From contig JBEKNT010000101.1 of assembly GCA_049522565.1 (NCBI GenBank), positions 1-18,190 on the forward strand: DNA of 18,190 bases, read 5' to 3'. This document shows positions 1-7,362 of the stretch, piece after piece (the stretch's first letter is position 1; each line of letters begins with the position of its first letter). The notes beneath the pieces are model-generated. The model worked only from the letters and a program-made list of their open reading frames with translations. It was not told where the DNA came from and did no database searches. The position numbers were made by a program, and so were the translations under genes. The DNA comes from JASHVB01 sp049522565. GTDB lineage: Bacteria; Pseudomonadota; Alphaproteobacteria; Acetobacterales; Acetobacteraceae.

Positions 1-1
1 G

Positions 2-88
2 GACCTGCTGCTGCAACTTCATCCCACCCGGAACGTCCTGCTTTACCGTCCAACGGCGGACAGGCAACCGGCCACGATCCGCGCTTGA
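2..88 (+). CDS. Possible C-terminal tail of an unidentified upstream gene (partial)
   Basis: Reading from base 2 gives 28 codons without interruption, ending in TGA at 86-88. The peptide (starting DLLLQLHPTRN, ending ATIRA) matches no family I recognise. The stop falls inside the TTGACG box of the promoter-like element that follows, so if the frame is real the next transcription unit begins almost at once. Another frame is also open here, so this could be chance. No function is offered. Confidence 0.25.
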   Translation, partial: DLLLQLHPTRNVLLYRPTADRQPATIRA

Positions 89-115
89 CGCCCCCCACGC
101 CCCTCGCCACTTCTA
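79..115 (+). promoter_or_regulatory. Promoter-like element upstream of the antitoxin gene, copy 1 of 2
   Basis: This 37-base segment contains a TTGACG box at 85-90 and ends in CTTCTA. It matches the segment at 850-886 upstream of lipA at 33 of 37 positions without gaps. The first 17 and last 10 bases are identical, and the four differences lie in the C-rich middle. TTGACG is a good -35 hexamer. CTTCTA or TTCTAA would be a -10 at an unusually long 19-20 base spacing, so sigma-70 use is uncertain. The conserved spacing argues for a regulatory element or a duplicated promoter. Confidence 0.45.
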
Positions 116-142
116 AGGCATCACGACATTTGGCCCTATCCC

Positions 143-156
143 CGGAGCGGCCTCCG
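143..156 (+). promoter_or_regulatory. Small hairpin covering the putative ribosome-binding site of the antitoxin gene
   Basis: CGGAG at 143-147 pairs with CTCCG at 152-156 around a CGGC loop. It ends two bases before the ATG at 159. The left arm contains the only GGAG upstream of that ATG, so folding would hide it. The stem has only five pairs, so an effect on translation is possible but not shown. Confidence 0.35.
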
Positions 157-158
157 AT

Positions 159-449
159 ATGCGACCGTCTGAACCCCTCGCCCGGCATCGAACAACCATC
201 CGCGAAGTGGTGGCTGCGCATCGCGCGGGTAATCCGCGAGTCTTCGGCTCGGTCGTCCATGGCGAGGACACCGAAGACAGCGACCTGGACCTCCTCGTGG
301 ACCCGCAAGAGCAGATGTCGTTGTTCGACCTGGGCGCCATCATTGCCGACCTGAATGAATTGCTCGGCATCCGCGTGGACGTGGCCACCCCCGCGGCATT
401 GCCCGAGTCCATGCGACAACGCGTCCTGCGCGACGCAGTCCCGGTATGA
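159..449 (+). CDS. mntA: MntA-type antitoxin, minimal nucleotidyltransferase (MNT domain)
   Basis: This 96-residue protein is a minimal nucleotidyltransferase of the kind that acts as antitoxin in HEPN/MNT modules. Studied members (MntA) transfer AMP from ATP to a tyrosine of the partner HEPN toxin and so inactivate it. The family signature GSX10DXD is exact: G30-S31, ten residues, then D42-L43-D44 in a DSDLDLLVD block. A later Asp (D74, in IRVDV) fits the third catalytic acid. The length is normal for the family. The start at 159 is the first ATG in frame, with a GGAG 11 bases upstream inside a small hairpin. The stop overlaps the toxin start codon (ATGA, 446-449), which indicates translational coupling. 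The partner toxin is broken, so this antitoxin now appears orphaned. The catalytic residues remain, so it may still be active on other HEPN toxins. Confidence 0.85.
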   Translation: MRPSEPLARHRTTIREVVAAHRAGNPRVFGSVVHGEDTEDSDLDLLVDPQEQMSLFDLGAIIADLNELLGIRVDVATPAALPESMRQRVLRDAVPV

Positions 450-841
450 TCCGTCCGCGGCTCCGTCTGCGGGACTAGCTCCAGCACATACTGTCGGCGA
501 TTGGCTGGATTGAGAGCCACACCACCGGACTCGATCGAGCCGCATTCCTGGGCGACGTGAAAACCCAGGATGCGGTGTTGCGCCAATTGCAGATCGTCGG
601 CGAAGCGGCCCAGAACCTGCGCCAGCAACACCCGGATTTCATCGCGGCGCACCCTGACGCGCCCTGACGTTCCGCATACGGCATGCGCAACGCCGTGACG
701 CACGGCTACTTCGACGTAGACCTGCAGCGGGTCTGGACGACGGTGGAACGCGATCTGCCCGGCTTCGCCACGCAGATCAGAGCGATGTTGTTGGCGTTGG
801 ATGCCGACGCCGCAAACGATCAGACGCCACCCGCCAGATAA
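446..841 (+). pseudogene. hepT: HepT-type HEPN toxin (DUF86 family), inactivated by two in-frame stop codons
   Basis: Read straight through from the ATG at 446 to TAA at 839-841, the frame encodes a nearly full-length HEPN (DUF86) toxin of 131 codons with two nonsense codons. TAG at 476-478 stands where relatives have Tyr (RD-Y-LQHIL). TGA at 665-667 stands where relatives usually have Trp (AP-W-R). There is no frameshift. The rest is well preserved: a DRAAFL helix, IVGEAAQNL, then RNAVTHGY at 686-709, the RX4HXY motif that carries the RNase active site and the AMPylated Tyr in studied members. The start overlaps the antitoxin stop by four bases. A 52-residue fragment could start at ATG 683 and would keep the motif but lack the helices before it. 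Two substitutions in an otherwise intact frame suggest recent loss of function, or less likely nonsense suppression. Confidence 0.85.
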
Positions 842-849
842 CGACCACG

Positions 850-886
850 CCGCGCTTGACGCCCCCGGCTCCCCCCGCCACTTCTA
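850..886 (+). promoter_or_regulatory. Promoter-like element immediately upstream of lipA, copy 2 of 2
   Basis: This is the counterpart of the element at 79-115 (33 of 37 bases shared, no gaps). TTGACG lies at 856-861 and CTTCTAT at 881-887. If these serve as -35 and -10, transcription would begin at about 893-896, on top of the lipA ATG at 894. No Shine-Dalgarno sequence lies between the element and that ATG, so a leaderless lipA transcript is a reasonable reading. The 19-20 base spacer is longer than usual. Confidence 0.5.
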
Positions 887-893
887 TCGTGCC

Positions 894-1898
894 ATGGCCA
901 CGCACCTCGTCATCGACCACCGCGCCGGCGCCCTCCGCCATCCGGAGAAGGCGCACCGCCCGGACAATCCCATCCAGCGGAAGCCCGCCTGGATACGGGT
1001 GAAGGCGCCCACCCACCCGGTCTACCACGAGACCCGCGCGCTGATGCGCGAGCACCGCCTGGTCACCGTCTGCGAGGAAGCCGGCTGCCCCAATATCGGC
1101 GAGTGCTGGTCGCAGCGCCACGCCACCATGATGATCATGGGCGACACCTGCACCCGCGCCTGCGCGTTCTGCAACGTGCGCACCGGCCAACCCCTCGCGC
1201 TGGACGCCGACGAGCCTGCCCGGGTCGCCGACGCCGTCGCCCGGCTCGGGCTGAAGCACGTCGTCGTCACCTCGGTCGATCGCGATGACCTGCCCGATGG
1301 CGGCGCCGGCCACTTCGCGGCGACCATCCGTGCCCTGCGCGCCGCCGCCCCGGCCACCACGATCGAGGTGCTGACCCCCGACTTCCTGCGCAAGCCGGGT
1401 GCGATCGAGACCGTGGTGGACGCCAGGCCGGACGTGTTCAACCACAACCTGGAAACCGTGCCGCGGCTGTATCCCACCATCCGTCCCGGCGCGCGCTACT
1501 ACCAGTCGCTGCGCTTGCTCGACACCGTGAAGCAGCGCGGGCCGGGAATCTTCACCAAGTCCGGCATGATGGTCGGGCTGGGCGAAGCGCGCGGCGAGGT
1601 CATGCAGGTGATGGACGACCTGCGGGTCGCCGACGTCGATTTCCTCACCATCGGCCAGTATTTGCAGCCGACGGTGAAGCACGCCGCGGTCGATCGCTTC
1701 GTCACGCCTGACGAATTCGCCGATTATGCCGCGCTGGCCCGCGCCAAGGGGTTCCTGCTGGTCTCCGCCACGCCGCTGACCCGCAGTTCGTACCACGCGG
1801 ATGCCGATTTCGCCGCGCTGCGTGCAGCGCGTGCGACGGCGCGCGCGGCGCAGGAGGCAGGGCAGGCGCCACGGCAGGCCGCGCCCGCCGCACGCTGA
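894..1898 (+). CDS. lipA: Lipoyl synthase (radical SAM)
   Basis: LipA inserts two sulfur atoms into protein-bound octanoyl groups to make the lipoyl cofactor of pyruvate and 2-oxoglutarate dehydrogenases and the glycine cleavage system. It acts in the cytoplasm. From ATG 894 the protein has 334 residues, normal for the family. Both iron-sulfur signatures are present: the auxiliary cluster CX4CX5C at C60, C65, C71 (CEEAGCPNIGEC) and the radical-SAM CX3CX2C at C86, C90, C93 (CTRACAFC). The C-terminal RSSYHAD block supplies the conserved Ser that ligates the auxiliary cluster. The frame is open upstream to 801, but those 31 codons overlap the toxin pseudogene and do not look like LipA, so 894 is preferred. 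The stop codon shares one base with the next gene (TGATG), so the two are probably cotranscribed. Confidence 0.96.
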   Translation: MATHLVIDHRAGALRHPEKAHRPDNPIQRKPAWIRVKAPTHPVYHETRALMREHRLVTVCEEAGCPNIGECWSQRHATMMIMGDTCTRACAFCNVRTGQPLALDADEPARVADAVARLGLKHVVVTSVDRDDLPDGGAGHFAATIRALRAAAPATTIEVLTPDFLRKPGAIETVVDARPDVFNHNLETVPRLYPTIRPGARYYQSLRLLDTVKQRGPGIFTKSGMMVGLGEARGEVMQVMDDLRVADVDFLTIGQYLQPTVKHAAVDRFVTPDEFADYAALARAKGFLLVSATPLTRSSYHADADFAALRAARATARAAQEAGQAPRQAAPAAR

Positions 1899-2377
1899 TG
1901 CCCACCCACGCGGAACGCCGGATCATTCCCTATCGGCCGGACCAGCTCTTCGATCTGGTCGCCGACGTGGCCAGGTATCCGCAGTTCCTGCCCTGGTGCG
2001 TCGCCACCCGGGTGCGCCACCGCACCGAACACGAATTGCTCGCCGACATGACCATCGGTTTCGGCCCATTCCGCGAGACCTTCGCCACCCGCGACACGCT
2101 CGACCGGCCGCGCACGGTGAAGGTGCGCTACGAGACCGGCCCGTTCCGCTATCTCAACAACGAATGGAACTTCCTGCCGCACGCCAACGGCACGGAGGTG
2201 GACTTTTTCGTCGATTTCGAATTCCGCAGCCGCATCCTGCAAGCCGCCATCGGCGTGGTGTTCAACGAGGCGGTGCGCCGCATGGTGAACGCCTTCCAGA
2301 AACGTGCGCGCGACGTGTATGGCCCGCCGATTGCGCCGCAAACCGCCGCGCCGGCGCCGGCCGCCGAGCCGGGGTGA
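1898..2377 (+). CDS. RatA/COQ10-like START-domain protein, probable ubiquinone-binding chaperone
   Basis: This 159-residue protein belongs to the polyketide-cyclase/START family that includes mitochondrial COQ10 and bacterial RatA. It opens with a basic stretch (HAERRIIPYRPDQLFDLV). It then has the family blocks DVARYPQFLPWC near residue 25, a GPFRETF strand, and FVDFEFRSRILQ near residues 107-118, and it ends in the helix closing the lipid cavity (FNEAVRRMVNAFQKRA). COQ10 members bind ubiquinone and support respiration. E. coli RatA was described as a ribosome-association inhibitor, so the family label is mixed. In alphaproteobacteria this gene commonly follows lipA, as here, which favours a respiratory or quinone role. 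The ATG overlaps the lipA stop by one base, implying coupled translation. Confidence 0.85.
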   Translation: MPTHAERRIIPYRPDQLFDLVADVARYPQFLPWCVATRVRHRTEHELLADMTIGFGPFRETFATRDTLDRPRTVKVRYETGPFRYLNNEWNFLPHANGTEVDFFVDFEFRSRILQAAIGVVFNEAVRRMVNAFQKRARDVYGPPIAPQTAAPAPAAEPG

Positions 2378-2893
2378 CCGGGCGGCGGGAGGCGCATGCT
2401 GTTCCGCGCTACGGTGTTGATGGCCGTGACAGGACCATCAACGCAGGCTGCCGACATGATACCGACTTGCAATACCACGCGCCCGAAAGATTGAGCCTCG
2501 GCTGGTTCGCATCGGCGCTTGCACCATGATGCGGGGAGCGCTGTGTGCCATCCGTCGGTGGTTCGGCCGGTTGGCGTAACCAGCAGCCTGCGTGCCGCGT
2601 CGGCTCTTATGTTGCCGTCTCGGATAGGTCAGGCCTACACTGACGAAATTGCGCGGCACCCGGCCCGTCAATCTCCCGGGTCGGCCCTGTCGAAGCGTTG
2701 ATCCGCCCATTCGTCGTCAGTTCCGCAACCCCGACGACACCAACTGCGCCGTAGATACCGCGCATCACTTGTGAGTCCGAGCCTATGGCCCTGGCCGGTG
2801 AACTTGACATTCGGCAAGCCGCAGTGGGGCGGTGTCGTCCCGCTGCACGCGGTGGCCTGACGCGATCGGCTGATTGCGGATGCAAAGCGCCTC
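2378..2893 (+). other. 516-bp stretch with no recognisable gene
   Basis: No frame on either strand gives a protein I recognise. Short open frames exist (for example 2519-2701 on the plus strand) but lack a ribosome-binding site and a domain pattern. Visible structures are an inverted repeat at 2416-2442 and a TTGACA at 2804-2809 with no -10 at a suitable distance. A poor promoter candidate (TTGCCG then TACACT, 18-base spacing) lies near 2610-2640. The stretch could be a decayed gene or mobile-element remnant, but nothing in it proves that. Confidence 0.4.
2416..2442 (+). repeat. Inverted repeat downstream of the RatA-like gene
   Basis: GTTGATGG (2416-2423) and CCATCAAC (2435-2442) are perfect 8-base arms around an 11-base loop, 38 bases after the RatA-like stop codon. 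No T run follows, so it is not a classical intrinsic terminator. It could protect the 3' end of the lipA mRNA or act as an operator. Confidence 0.4.
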
Positions 2894-5800
2894 ATGCCCG
2901 CATCGCTTCCTAGCCGCGATCCGGCCGGCCGGCCAGGCTTCGCGGGCTCGGTCCAACGCCGCACAACATGGCTCATCGGCGCGATCGTCATTGCCGGTCT
3001 GGTGTTCGTGCTCGGGCTGTGGACCGAGGCCTTCCTCCTGATCGGGTCCGAGCAGCGCACGGCCATTGCGCATGGCCGCACCGATGTCAGCAACCTCAGC
3101 GCGGCCTTCCAGGAGGAGGTCAGCCGGGAACTCGACGGCGTCGCCACCGCGATGAATCTGGTGGCGGCACGCATGCGCGCGGAACCGGGCGCCTTCGACA
3201 TTCATCAGTGGGCAAGCCAGATCCCCCTGTTGTCGTCGGCGACGATCCAGGCAGCCATCGTCGGGCCGGATGGCCGGTTGCTGTCGACCACGCTGGACCC
3301 GCCCGCCAGGCCAATCGACTTGAGCGACCGTGAACATTTCCGCATCCACCTCGACGGCGCTTACCACGGTCTGTTCATCGGCGTTCCCGTGGTTGGCCGC
3401 GTATCGGGCCGGGCGAGCATCCCGATCAGCATGCGCGTGGACGCGGCGGACGGGCGCTTCCTCGGGGTGGTCGTGTTCCTGCTGGCGCCGGGCCAGCTCA
3501 CCACGTTGCACCGGGCGATCGATCTTGGACCACGCGGGATGATGGCGCTGTTCGGCACGGACGACATCGTCCGGGCGCGCTTCGCCGCCGACAGCCCGGA
3601 TGGGACGAATGGTGGCGGCCAATCGATCCATCCGCTACCGCAGCGCGCCGAACTCGACGGAACCCGGGACCTCGTCCACATCTCGCAAAGCCTGGTCGAT
3701 CGCGACGTCAGGATTTACAGCGACCGCCGCCTCGTCGGCTATAAGCTGTTCGTTGCCGTCGGGCTCGATCTGGACGAGGTGCTGGCGGCGGCACACACCC
3801 ATGCCAGGCAGATCGAGGCCACCGCGGCCGCCGTGACGCTGCTGCTGTGCGGCCTGCTTGCCGCGCTCATCACCGAGGTGCGGCGACGCGCCCGGCACGA
3901 GGTACAACTGGCGCAGGAACAATCCGCGCTGGCCGCCGACATCGCGCTGCGCAAGCAGGTGGAACAGCAGCTGCGCGACAGCGAGCAGAAGTTCCAGGAT
4001 ATCGCGGAGGTCAGCGGCGACTGGATCTGGGAAACCGATGCGGATCATCGGTTCACCTGCCTGACGGCCGATGCGTTCGCCGACCCGGAGCGGATCGGCG
4101 TCACCGAGGCGGCCACGATCGGCCGGACCAGGTGGGAGCTGGCCGGAGCCGATCCTGGGCAGGACGAAAAGTGGGACCGGCATAAGGCGGCGCTGGACGC
4201 GCACCAGCCGTTCCGGCTGTTCCGCTACGCGATCACGGGGGCAGACGGCGCGCCGCGTCACGTCGCCGTCAGCGGCAAGCCGGTGTTCGATTCAAGCGGC
4301 ATTTTTCTCGGCTATCGCGGCACCGCTACCAACGAAACACCGGTGGTCAAGGCACTGCAGCGGGCGGAGCAGGCGGAGGCCTTGCTGCGCGACGCGATGG
4401 ACAGCATGTCCGAAGGGTTCGTCATCTTCGATAGCGATGACCGCCTGGTGATGTGCAACGAGGCGTATCGCCGCCTGTATCCGGCCAGCGCGCATCTCAT
4501 GGTCCCCGGGGTGAAGTTCGAAACCCTGGTGCGCAATACCCTGGCCACCGGGCACTATCCGGATGCTGCCGGGCACGAGGAGGAATGGGTCGCCAACTTC
4601 CTGCAAATCCACAACCAGGCGGTCAACGAGATCGAAACGCAGGGGCGGGACGGACGATGGATCCTGGTGTCGGAGCGCCGGATGCGCACCGGCGGCCTCG
4701 CCGGGGTGCGGGTCGATATCACCGAGTTCAAGCGGATCCAGGCCGCCTTGGGGGAAAGCGAACGGCGGCTGCGCGATTTCGCCGAGATGGCGTCCGACTG
4801 GTTCTGGGAACAGGACGCCGAGCTTCGCTTCGTCTGGTTCTCCGAAGGTCTGCGGACCCTCAACACATCGTCGCAGTCCTATGCCGGCAAGCAGCGATGG
4901 GAGGTGAATCCGCACGGCGCGACGCCGGAGCAATGGGAGGCGCACAAGGCCGACCTCGTTGCGCGGCGGCCGTTCCGGGATTTCCGCTATCGCATGCGCG
5001 GCAGCGACGGCAGCCTGCGCCACGTCAGTATCCATGGCGACCCGCTGTTCGATGACGCCGGACGGTTCGTCGGTTATCGCGGTATCGGACGCGACATCAC
5101 GGCACAGATCGAAGCCGAGCAGGAGCTGGAGCAAGCCAAGGAACGGGCCGAGCAAGCGGAGACGCTGCTGCGCGACGCGGTGGACAGCATATCCGAAGGG
5201 TTCGTGATCTTCGATCGCGAGGACCGCTTCGTGATGTGCAATGAGGTCTATCGGCAGATCTACGCCGAGGGTATCGAAAGCCTGGTGCCGGGCGTCTCGT
5301 TCGAGGATTTCGTGCGCGCGACGCACGCCAACGGCGGAGGCAACGCCGACTGGCGTGGCCGTGAAGCGGAATGGCTCGCCGAGCGGCTGCGCCACCATCG
5401 GGAAGCCAGGGACGCCATCGAGTTCCGCATGGCCGACGGTTCCTGGTACCTCGTCACCGACCGGCGGATGAAGAACGGCGGCATTGCCGGGCTGCGCATC
5501 GACATCACCGCGCTGAAGCAGGCCCAGGCGGCATTGCGCGAGAGCGAGGAACGGCTCGACCGCGCCCAGGCCATCGCCGGAATTGGCAGTTGGGAACTGG
5601 ATGTGGCCACCGGGCGCTATTTCTGGTCGAAAGAGCTGTACCGCATTCGCGGCCTCTCGCCGGAGAGCTTCGAGCCGCACATCGACACGGTCTCCAGTTA
5701 TATCCACCCGGAAGACTATCCGACGGCGCGGCGCTGGATCGATGACCTGATGGCGGGACACGAACAGAACACGCTCGAGGCCCGGATGGTCCGCCCGGAC

Positions 5801-7084
5801 GGCGAAGTGCGCATGCTGCGCGTGGAAGGCCGGGCGGTGGCCGATGCGGACGGCATCGTCCGCCGGGTCGCCGGCACCATGCAGGACGTCACCGAGCGGC
5901 GGCTGATCGAACGCCAGCTCGCGCAGGCGCAGAAGATGGAGGCGATCGGCAATCTCACCGGCGGCATGGCGCACGATTTCAACAACGTGCTGGGCGTCGT
6001 CATCGGCAACCTCGACCTGCTGAAACGGCTGATCAGGGAGGATGCGGCGGCGACCGAGCTGTGCAGCGAAGCCCTGGACGGGGCGAGCCGCTGCACCGAC
6101 CTGATCCGGCGCTTGCTCGCCTTCGCCCGCCGCCAGTCGCTGCGGCCGGAAATCACCGACATGAACGCGCTGGTGGGCGACATCGCCCGCTTGCTCGGCC
6201 GCATCCTCGGCGAGGACATCGCGCTGAACCTGCACCTCGATGCCGGGCTGCGGCCGGTGATGGCGGACCCGTCGCAACTCGAAGCGGCGCTGGTCAATTT
6301 CGCCACCAACGCGCGCGACGCGATGCCGAAGGGCGGCCGGCTCGACATCACCACCCGCAACGTCGTGCTCGATGCCAGCTACACCGCGCTGCATCCCGAC
6401 GTCACGCCTGGCGCCTATGTCCGCATCGAGATCAGCGACACCGGCACCGGCATTCCGCCGGAGATCATCGGGCGTATCTTCGAGCCGTTCTTCACCACCA
6501 AGGAGCCGGGCCGGGGAACCGGCCTCGGGCTGTCGATGGCGTTTGGCTTCGTCAAGCAGTCGGGCGGCCACCTGTCGGTTTACAGCGAACCCGGCCTGGG
6601 CACGACGTTCCGGTTGTACCTGCCCAGCACCGCGGCGGAAGACGCGGGGGCCGCCGGTCCGCCCGACGCGGATCCGGTGGTCGGCGGCGACGAGACGGTG
6701 CTCGTGGTGGAGGACAACGCGCAGCTTCGCCAGGCGACGGTGCGGCAACTGGCAGAGCTGGGCTACCGCGTGCTCGAGGCAGAGCATGCGGCGGCGGCAC
6801 TGGCGATCCTGTCCGGCCAGCGGGTGGACCTGCTGTTCACCGACGTGGTGATGCCGGGGACCATGGACGGGCTCGACCTGGCGCACCACGCCCTGGTGCT
6901 GCGCCCCGGCCTGAAGGTGTTGCTCACCTCGGGCTTTCCCGGAGTGCGGGGGGCCGACCGGCGCATGGTGGATTGCCCGTTTCCCATGCTCGCCAAGCCG
7001 TCGCGCCGGGACGAGCTGGCGCGGCTGGTGCGCGAGGTGCTGGATGCCGGCGGCGCCCGGGCACCCGCCTTCGCCATGCACTAA
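2894..7084 (+). CDS. Membrane hybrid histidine kinase with periplasmic sensor, five PAS domains and a C-terminal receiver
   Basis: This 1396-residue hybrid sensor kinase has a TM helix at about 24-50, a dCache-like periplasmic sensor at about 55-305 (DLSDREHF, DAADGRFLGVVVF) and a second TM at about 309-328. Five PAS domains follow. Two types alternate twice: a DWxWE type at about 365-485 and 625-740, and a SEGFVIFD type at about 495-612 and 755-872. A PAS_3-type domain (AGIGSWELD) lies at about 890-1000. HisKA has H1027 in GGMAHDFNN. The ATPase domain has N1139, D1182 (DTGTGIP) and the GRGTGLGL lid. The receiver (about 1267-1390) has E1273/D1274, phosphoacceptor D1317, T1345 and K1368. All catalytic residues are present. 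A TGA lies in frame 36 bases upstream of ATG 2894. The ribosome-binding site is weak. The second kinase is a paralogue. The ligand is unknown, and no partner regulator adjoins this gene. Confidence 0.92.
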   Translation: MPASLPSRDPAGRPGFAGSVQRRTTWLIGAIVIAGLVFVLGLWTEAFLLIGSEQRTAIAHGRTDVSNLSAAFQEEVSRELDGVATAMNLVAARMRAEPGAFDIHQWASQIPLLSSATIQAAIVGPDGRLLSTTLDPPARPIDLSDREHFRIHLDGAYHGLFIGVPVVGRVSGRASIPISMRVDAADGRFLGVVVFLLAPGQLTTLHRAIDLGPRGMMALFGTDDIVRARFAADSPDGTNGGGQSIHPLPQRAELDGTRDLVHISQSLVDRDVRIYSDRRLVGYKLFVAVGLDLDEVLAAAHTHARQIEATAAAVTLLLCGLLAALITEVRRRARHEVQLAQEQSALAADIALRKQVEQQLRDSEQKFQDIAEVSGDWIWETDADHRFTCLTADAFADPERIGVTEAATIGRTRWELAGADPGQDEKWDRHKAALDAHQPFRLFRYAITGADGAPRHVAVSGKPVFDSSGIFLGYRGTATNETPVVKALQRAEQAEALLRDAMDSMSEGFVIFDSDDRLVMCNEAYRRLYPASAHLMVPGVKFETLVRNTLATGHYPDAAGHEEEWVANFLQIHNQAVNEIETQGRDGRWILVSERRMRTGGLAGVRVDITEFKRIQAALGESERRLRDFAEMASDWFWEQDAELRFVWFSEGLRTLNTSSQSYAGKQRWEVNPHGATPEQWEAHKADLVARRPFRDFRYRMRGSDGSLRHVSIHGDPLFDDAGRFVGYRGIGRDITAQIEAEQELEQAKERAEQAETLLRDAVDSISEGFVIFDREDRFVMCNEVYRQIYAEGIESLVPGVSFEDFVRATHANGGGNADWRGREAEWLAERLRHHREARDAIEFRMADGSWYLVTDRRMKNGGIAGLRIDITALKQAQAALRESEERLDRAQAIAGIGSWELDVATGRYFWSKELYRIRGLSPESFEPHIDTVSSYIHPEDYPTARRWIDDLMAGHEQNTLEARMVRPDGEVRMLRVEGRAVADADGIVRRVAGTMQDVTERRLIERQLAQAQKMEAIGNLTGGMAHDFNNVLGVVIGNLDLLKRLIREDAAATELCSEALDGASRCTDLIRRLLAFARRQSLRPEITDMNALVGDIARLLGRILGEDIALNLHLDAGLRPVMADPSQLEAALVNFATNARDAMPKGGRLDITTRNVVLDASYTALHPDVTPGAYVRIEISDTGTGIPPEIIGRIFEPFFTTKEPGRGTGLGLSMAFGFVKQSGGHLSVYSEPGLGTTFRLYLPSTAAEDAGAAGPPDADPVVGGDETVLVVEDNAQLRQATVRQLAELGYRVLEAEHAAAALAILSGQRVDLLFTDVVMPGTMDGLDLAHHALVLRPGLKVLLTSGFPGVRGADRRMVDCPFPMLAKPSRRDELARLVREVLDAGGARAPAFAMH
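3974..4750 (+). repeat. Intragenic tandem repeat unit 1: DWxWE-PAS plus SEGFVIFD-PAS
   Basis: Residues 361-619 of the first kinase form one copy of a two-PAS module. The next copy begins directly after it. Shared landmarks are DWIWE (376-380) against DWFWE (635-639), and MDSMSEGFVIFD against VDSISEGFVIFD. Both copies also share an AGxRxDIT exit and the AAL(G/R)ESE linker. The second kinase has a single copy of this module at about 8657-9436. Confidence 0.75.
4751..5539 (+). repeat. Intragenic tandem repeat unit 2: DWxWE-PAS plus SEGFVIFD-PAS
   Basis: Residues 620-882 of the first kinase form the second copy of the module. By eye this copy is closer to the single module of the second kinase than copy 1 is: both have ASDWFWEQDAELRF, KERAEQAETLLRDAV and DRRM(K/Q)NGG. 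This suggests unit 1 is the diverged or added copy. Confidence 0.7.
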
Positions 7085-7122
7085 TCTGCCCCGGCAGAGC
7101 GGAACGTCCGTGATGGCGCTCG

Positions 7123-7159
7123 GGTCGGCACACCGGCGCCGGGGTGACAAGGGCCGACC
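7123..7159 (+). terminator. GC-rich nested hairpin after the first kinase gene, possible terminator
   Basis: GGTCGGC (7123-7129) pairs with GCCGACC (7153-7159). Between them is a self-complementary CCGGCGCCGG core flanked by CAC and GTG, so the element can fold as a nested stem. It begins 38 bases after the kinase stop. It has no T tract, so it would end transcription only imperfectly or mark a 3' processing end. Confidence 0.35.
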
Positions 7160-7186
7160 GGCACCTGCGCGCCTCACCGCCTGGGG

Positions 7187-7205
7187 GCCAGGTCATCATC
7201 CTGGC
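7187..7205 (+). repeat. Short hairpin in the inter-kinase region
   Basis: GCCAGG (7187-7192) and CCTGGC (7200-7205) form a perfect six-base stem with a TCATCAT loop. The role is unknown. It could be an operator half-site pair or part of the terminator region. Confidence 0.3.
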
Positions 7206-7304
7206 AGCCGGCCTCGGGTGTGACGATCCGGGGGTCCGGCGCTCCCAGCTTGGCAGCCGGGGGCCACTCGCATGCGTGGCCGTCACGTCAGCGTTGCCAC
7301 CGGC

Positions 7305-7334
7305 TTGTGGTACCCTATCCGTGAACTCTATACT
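7305..7334 (+). promoter_or_regulatory. Candidate promoter for the second kinase and the VieA-like regulator
   Basis: TATACT at 7329-7334 matches the -10 consensus at five of six bases and lies in the only AT-richer patch of this region. TTGTGG at 7305-7310, 18 bases upstream, is a partial -35 match. Transcription would start near 7341 and give a leader of about 175 bases. TTGCCA at 7294-7299 with TATCCG 16 bases later is a weaker alternative. Confidence 0.4.
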
Positions 7335-7362
7335 ATCAAGATAAAGTCGCGGTGCCGGCTCA

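Noticed and set aside
801..893. Upstream extension of lipA to ATG 801
   Set aside because: The extra 31 residues overlap the toxin pseudogene and the promoter-like element and do not resemble a LipA N-terminus. ATG 894 gives the normal length.
2804..2809. TTGACA as a -35 box for the first kinase
   Set aside because: The hexamer is perfect, but no AT-rich -10 lies 15-20 bases downstream (the segment is GTGGGGCGG-like).
4292..7177. Very long minus-strand open frame (961 codons) opposite the first kinase
   Set aside because: It is the antisense shadow of a high-GC gene. The peptide is rich in Arg, His, Gly, Val and Asp without domain pattern, while the plus strand encodes an unmistakable kinase.
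7144..7344. Short plus-strand frame between the two kinases as a small protein gene
   Set aside because: It has a weak start context, contains the hairpins and candidate promoter, and shows no family resemblance.
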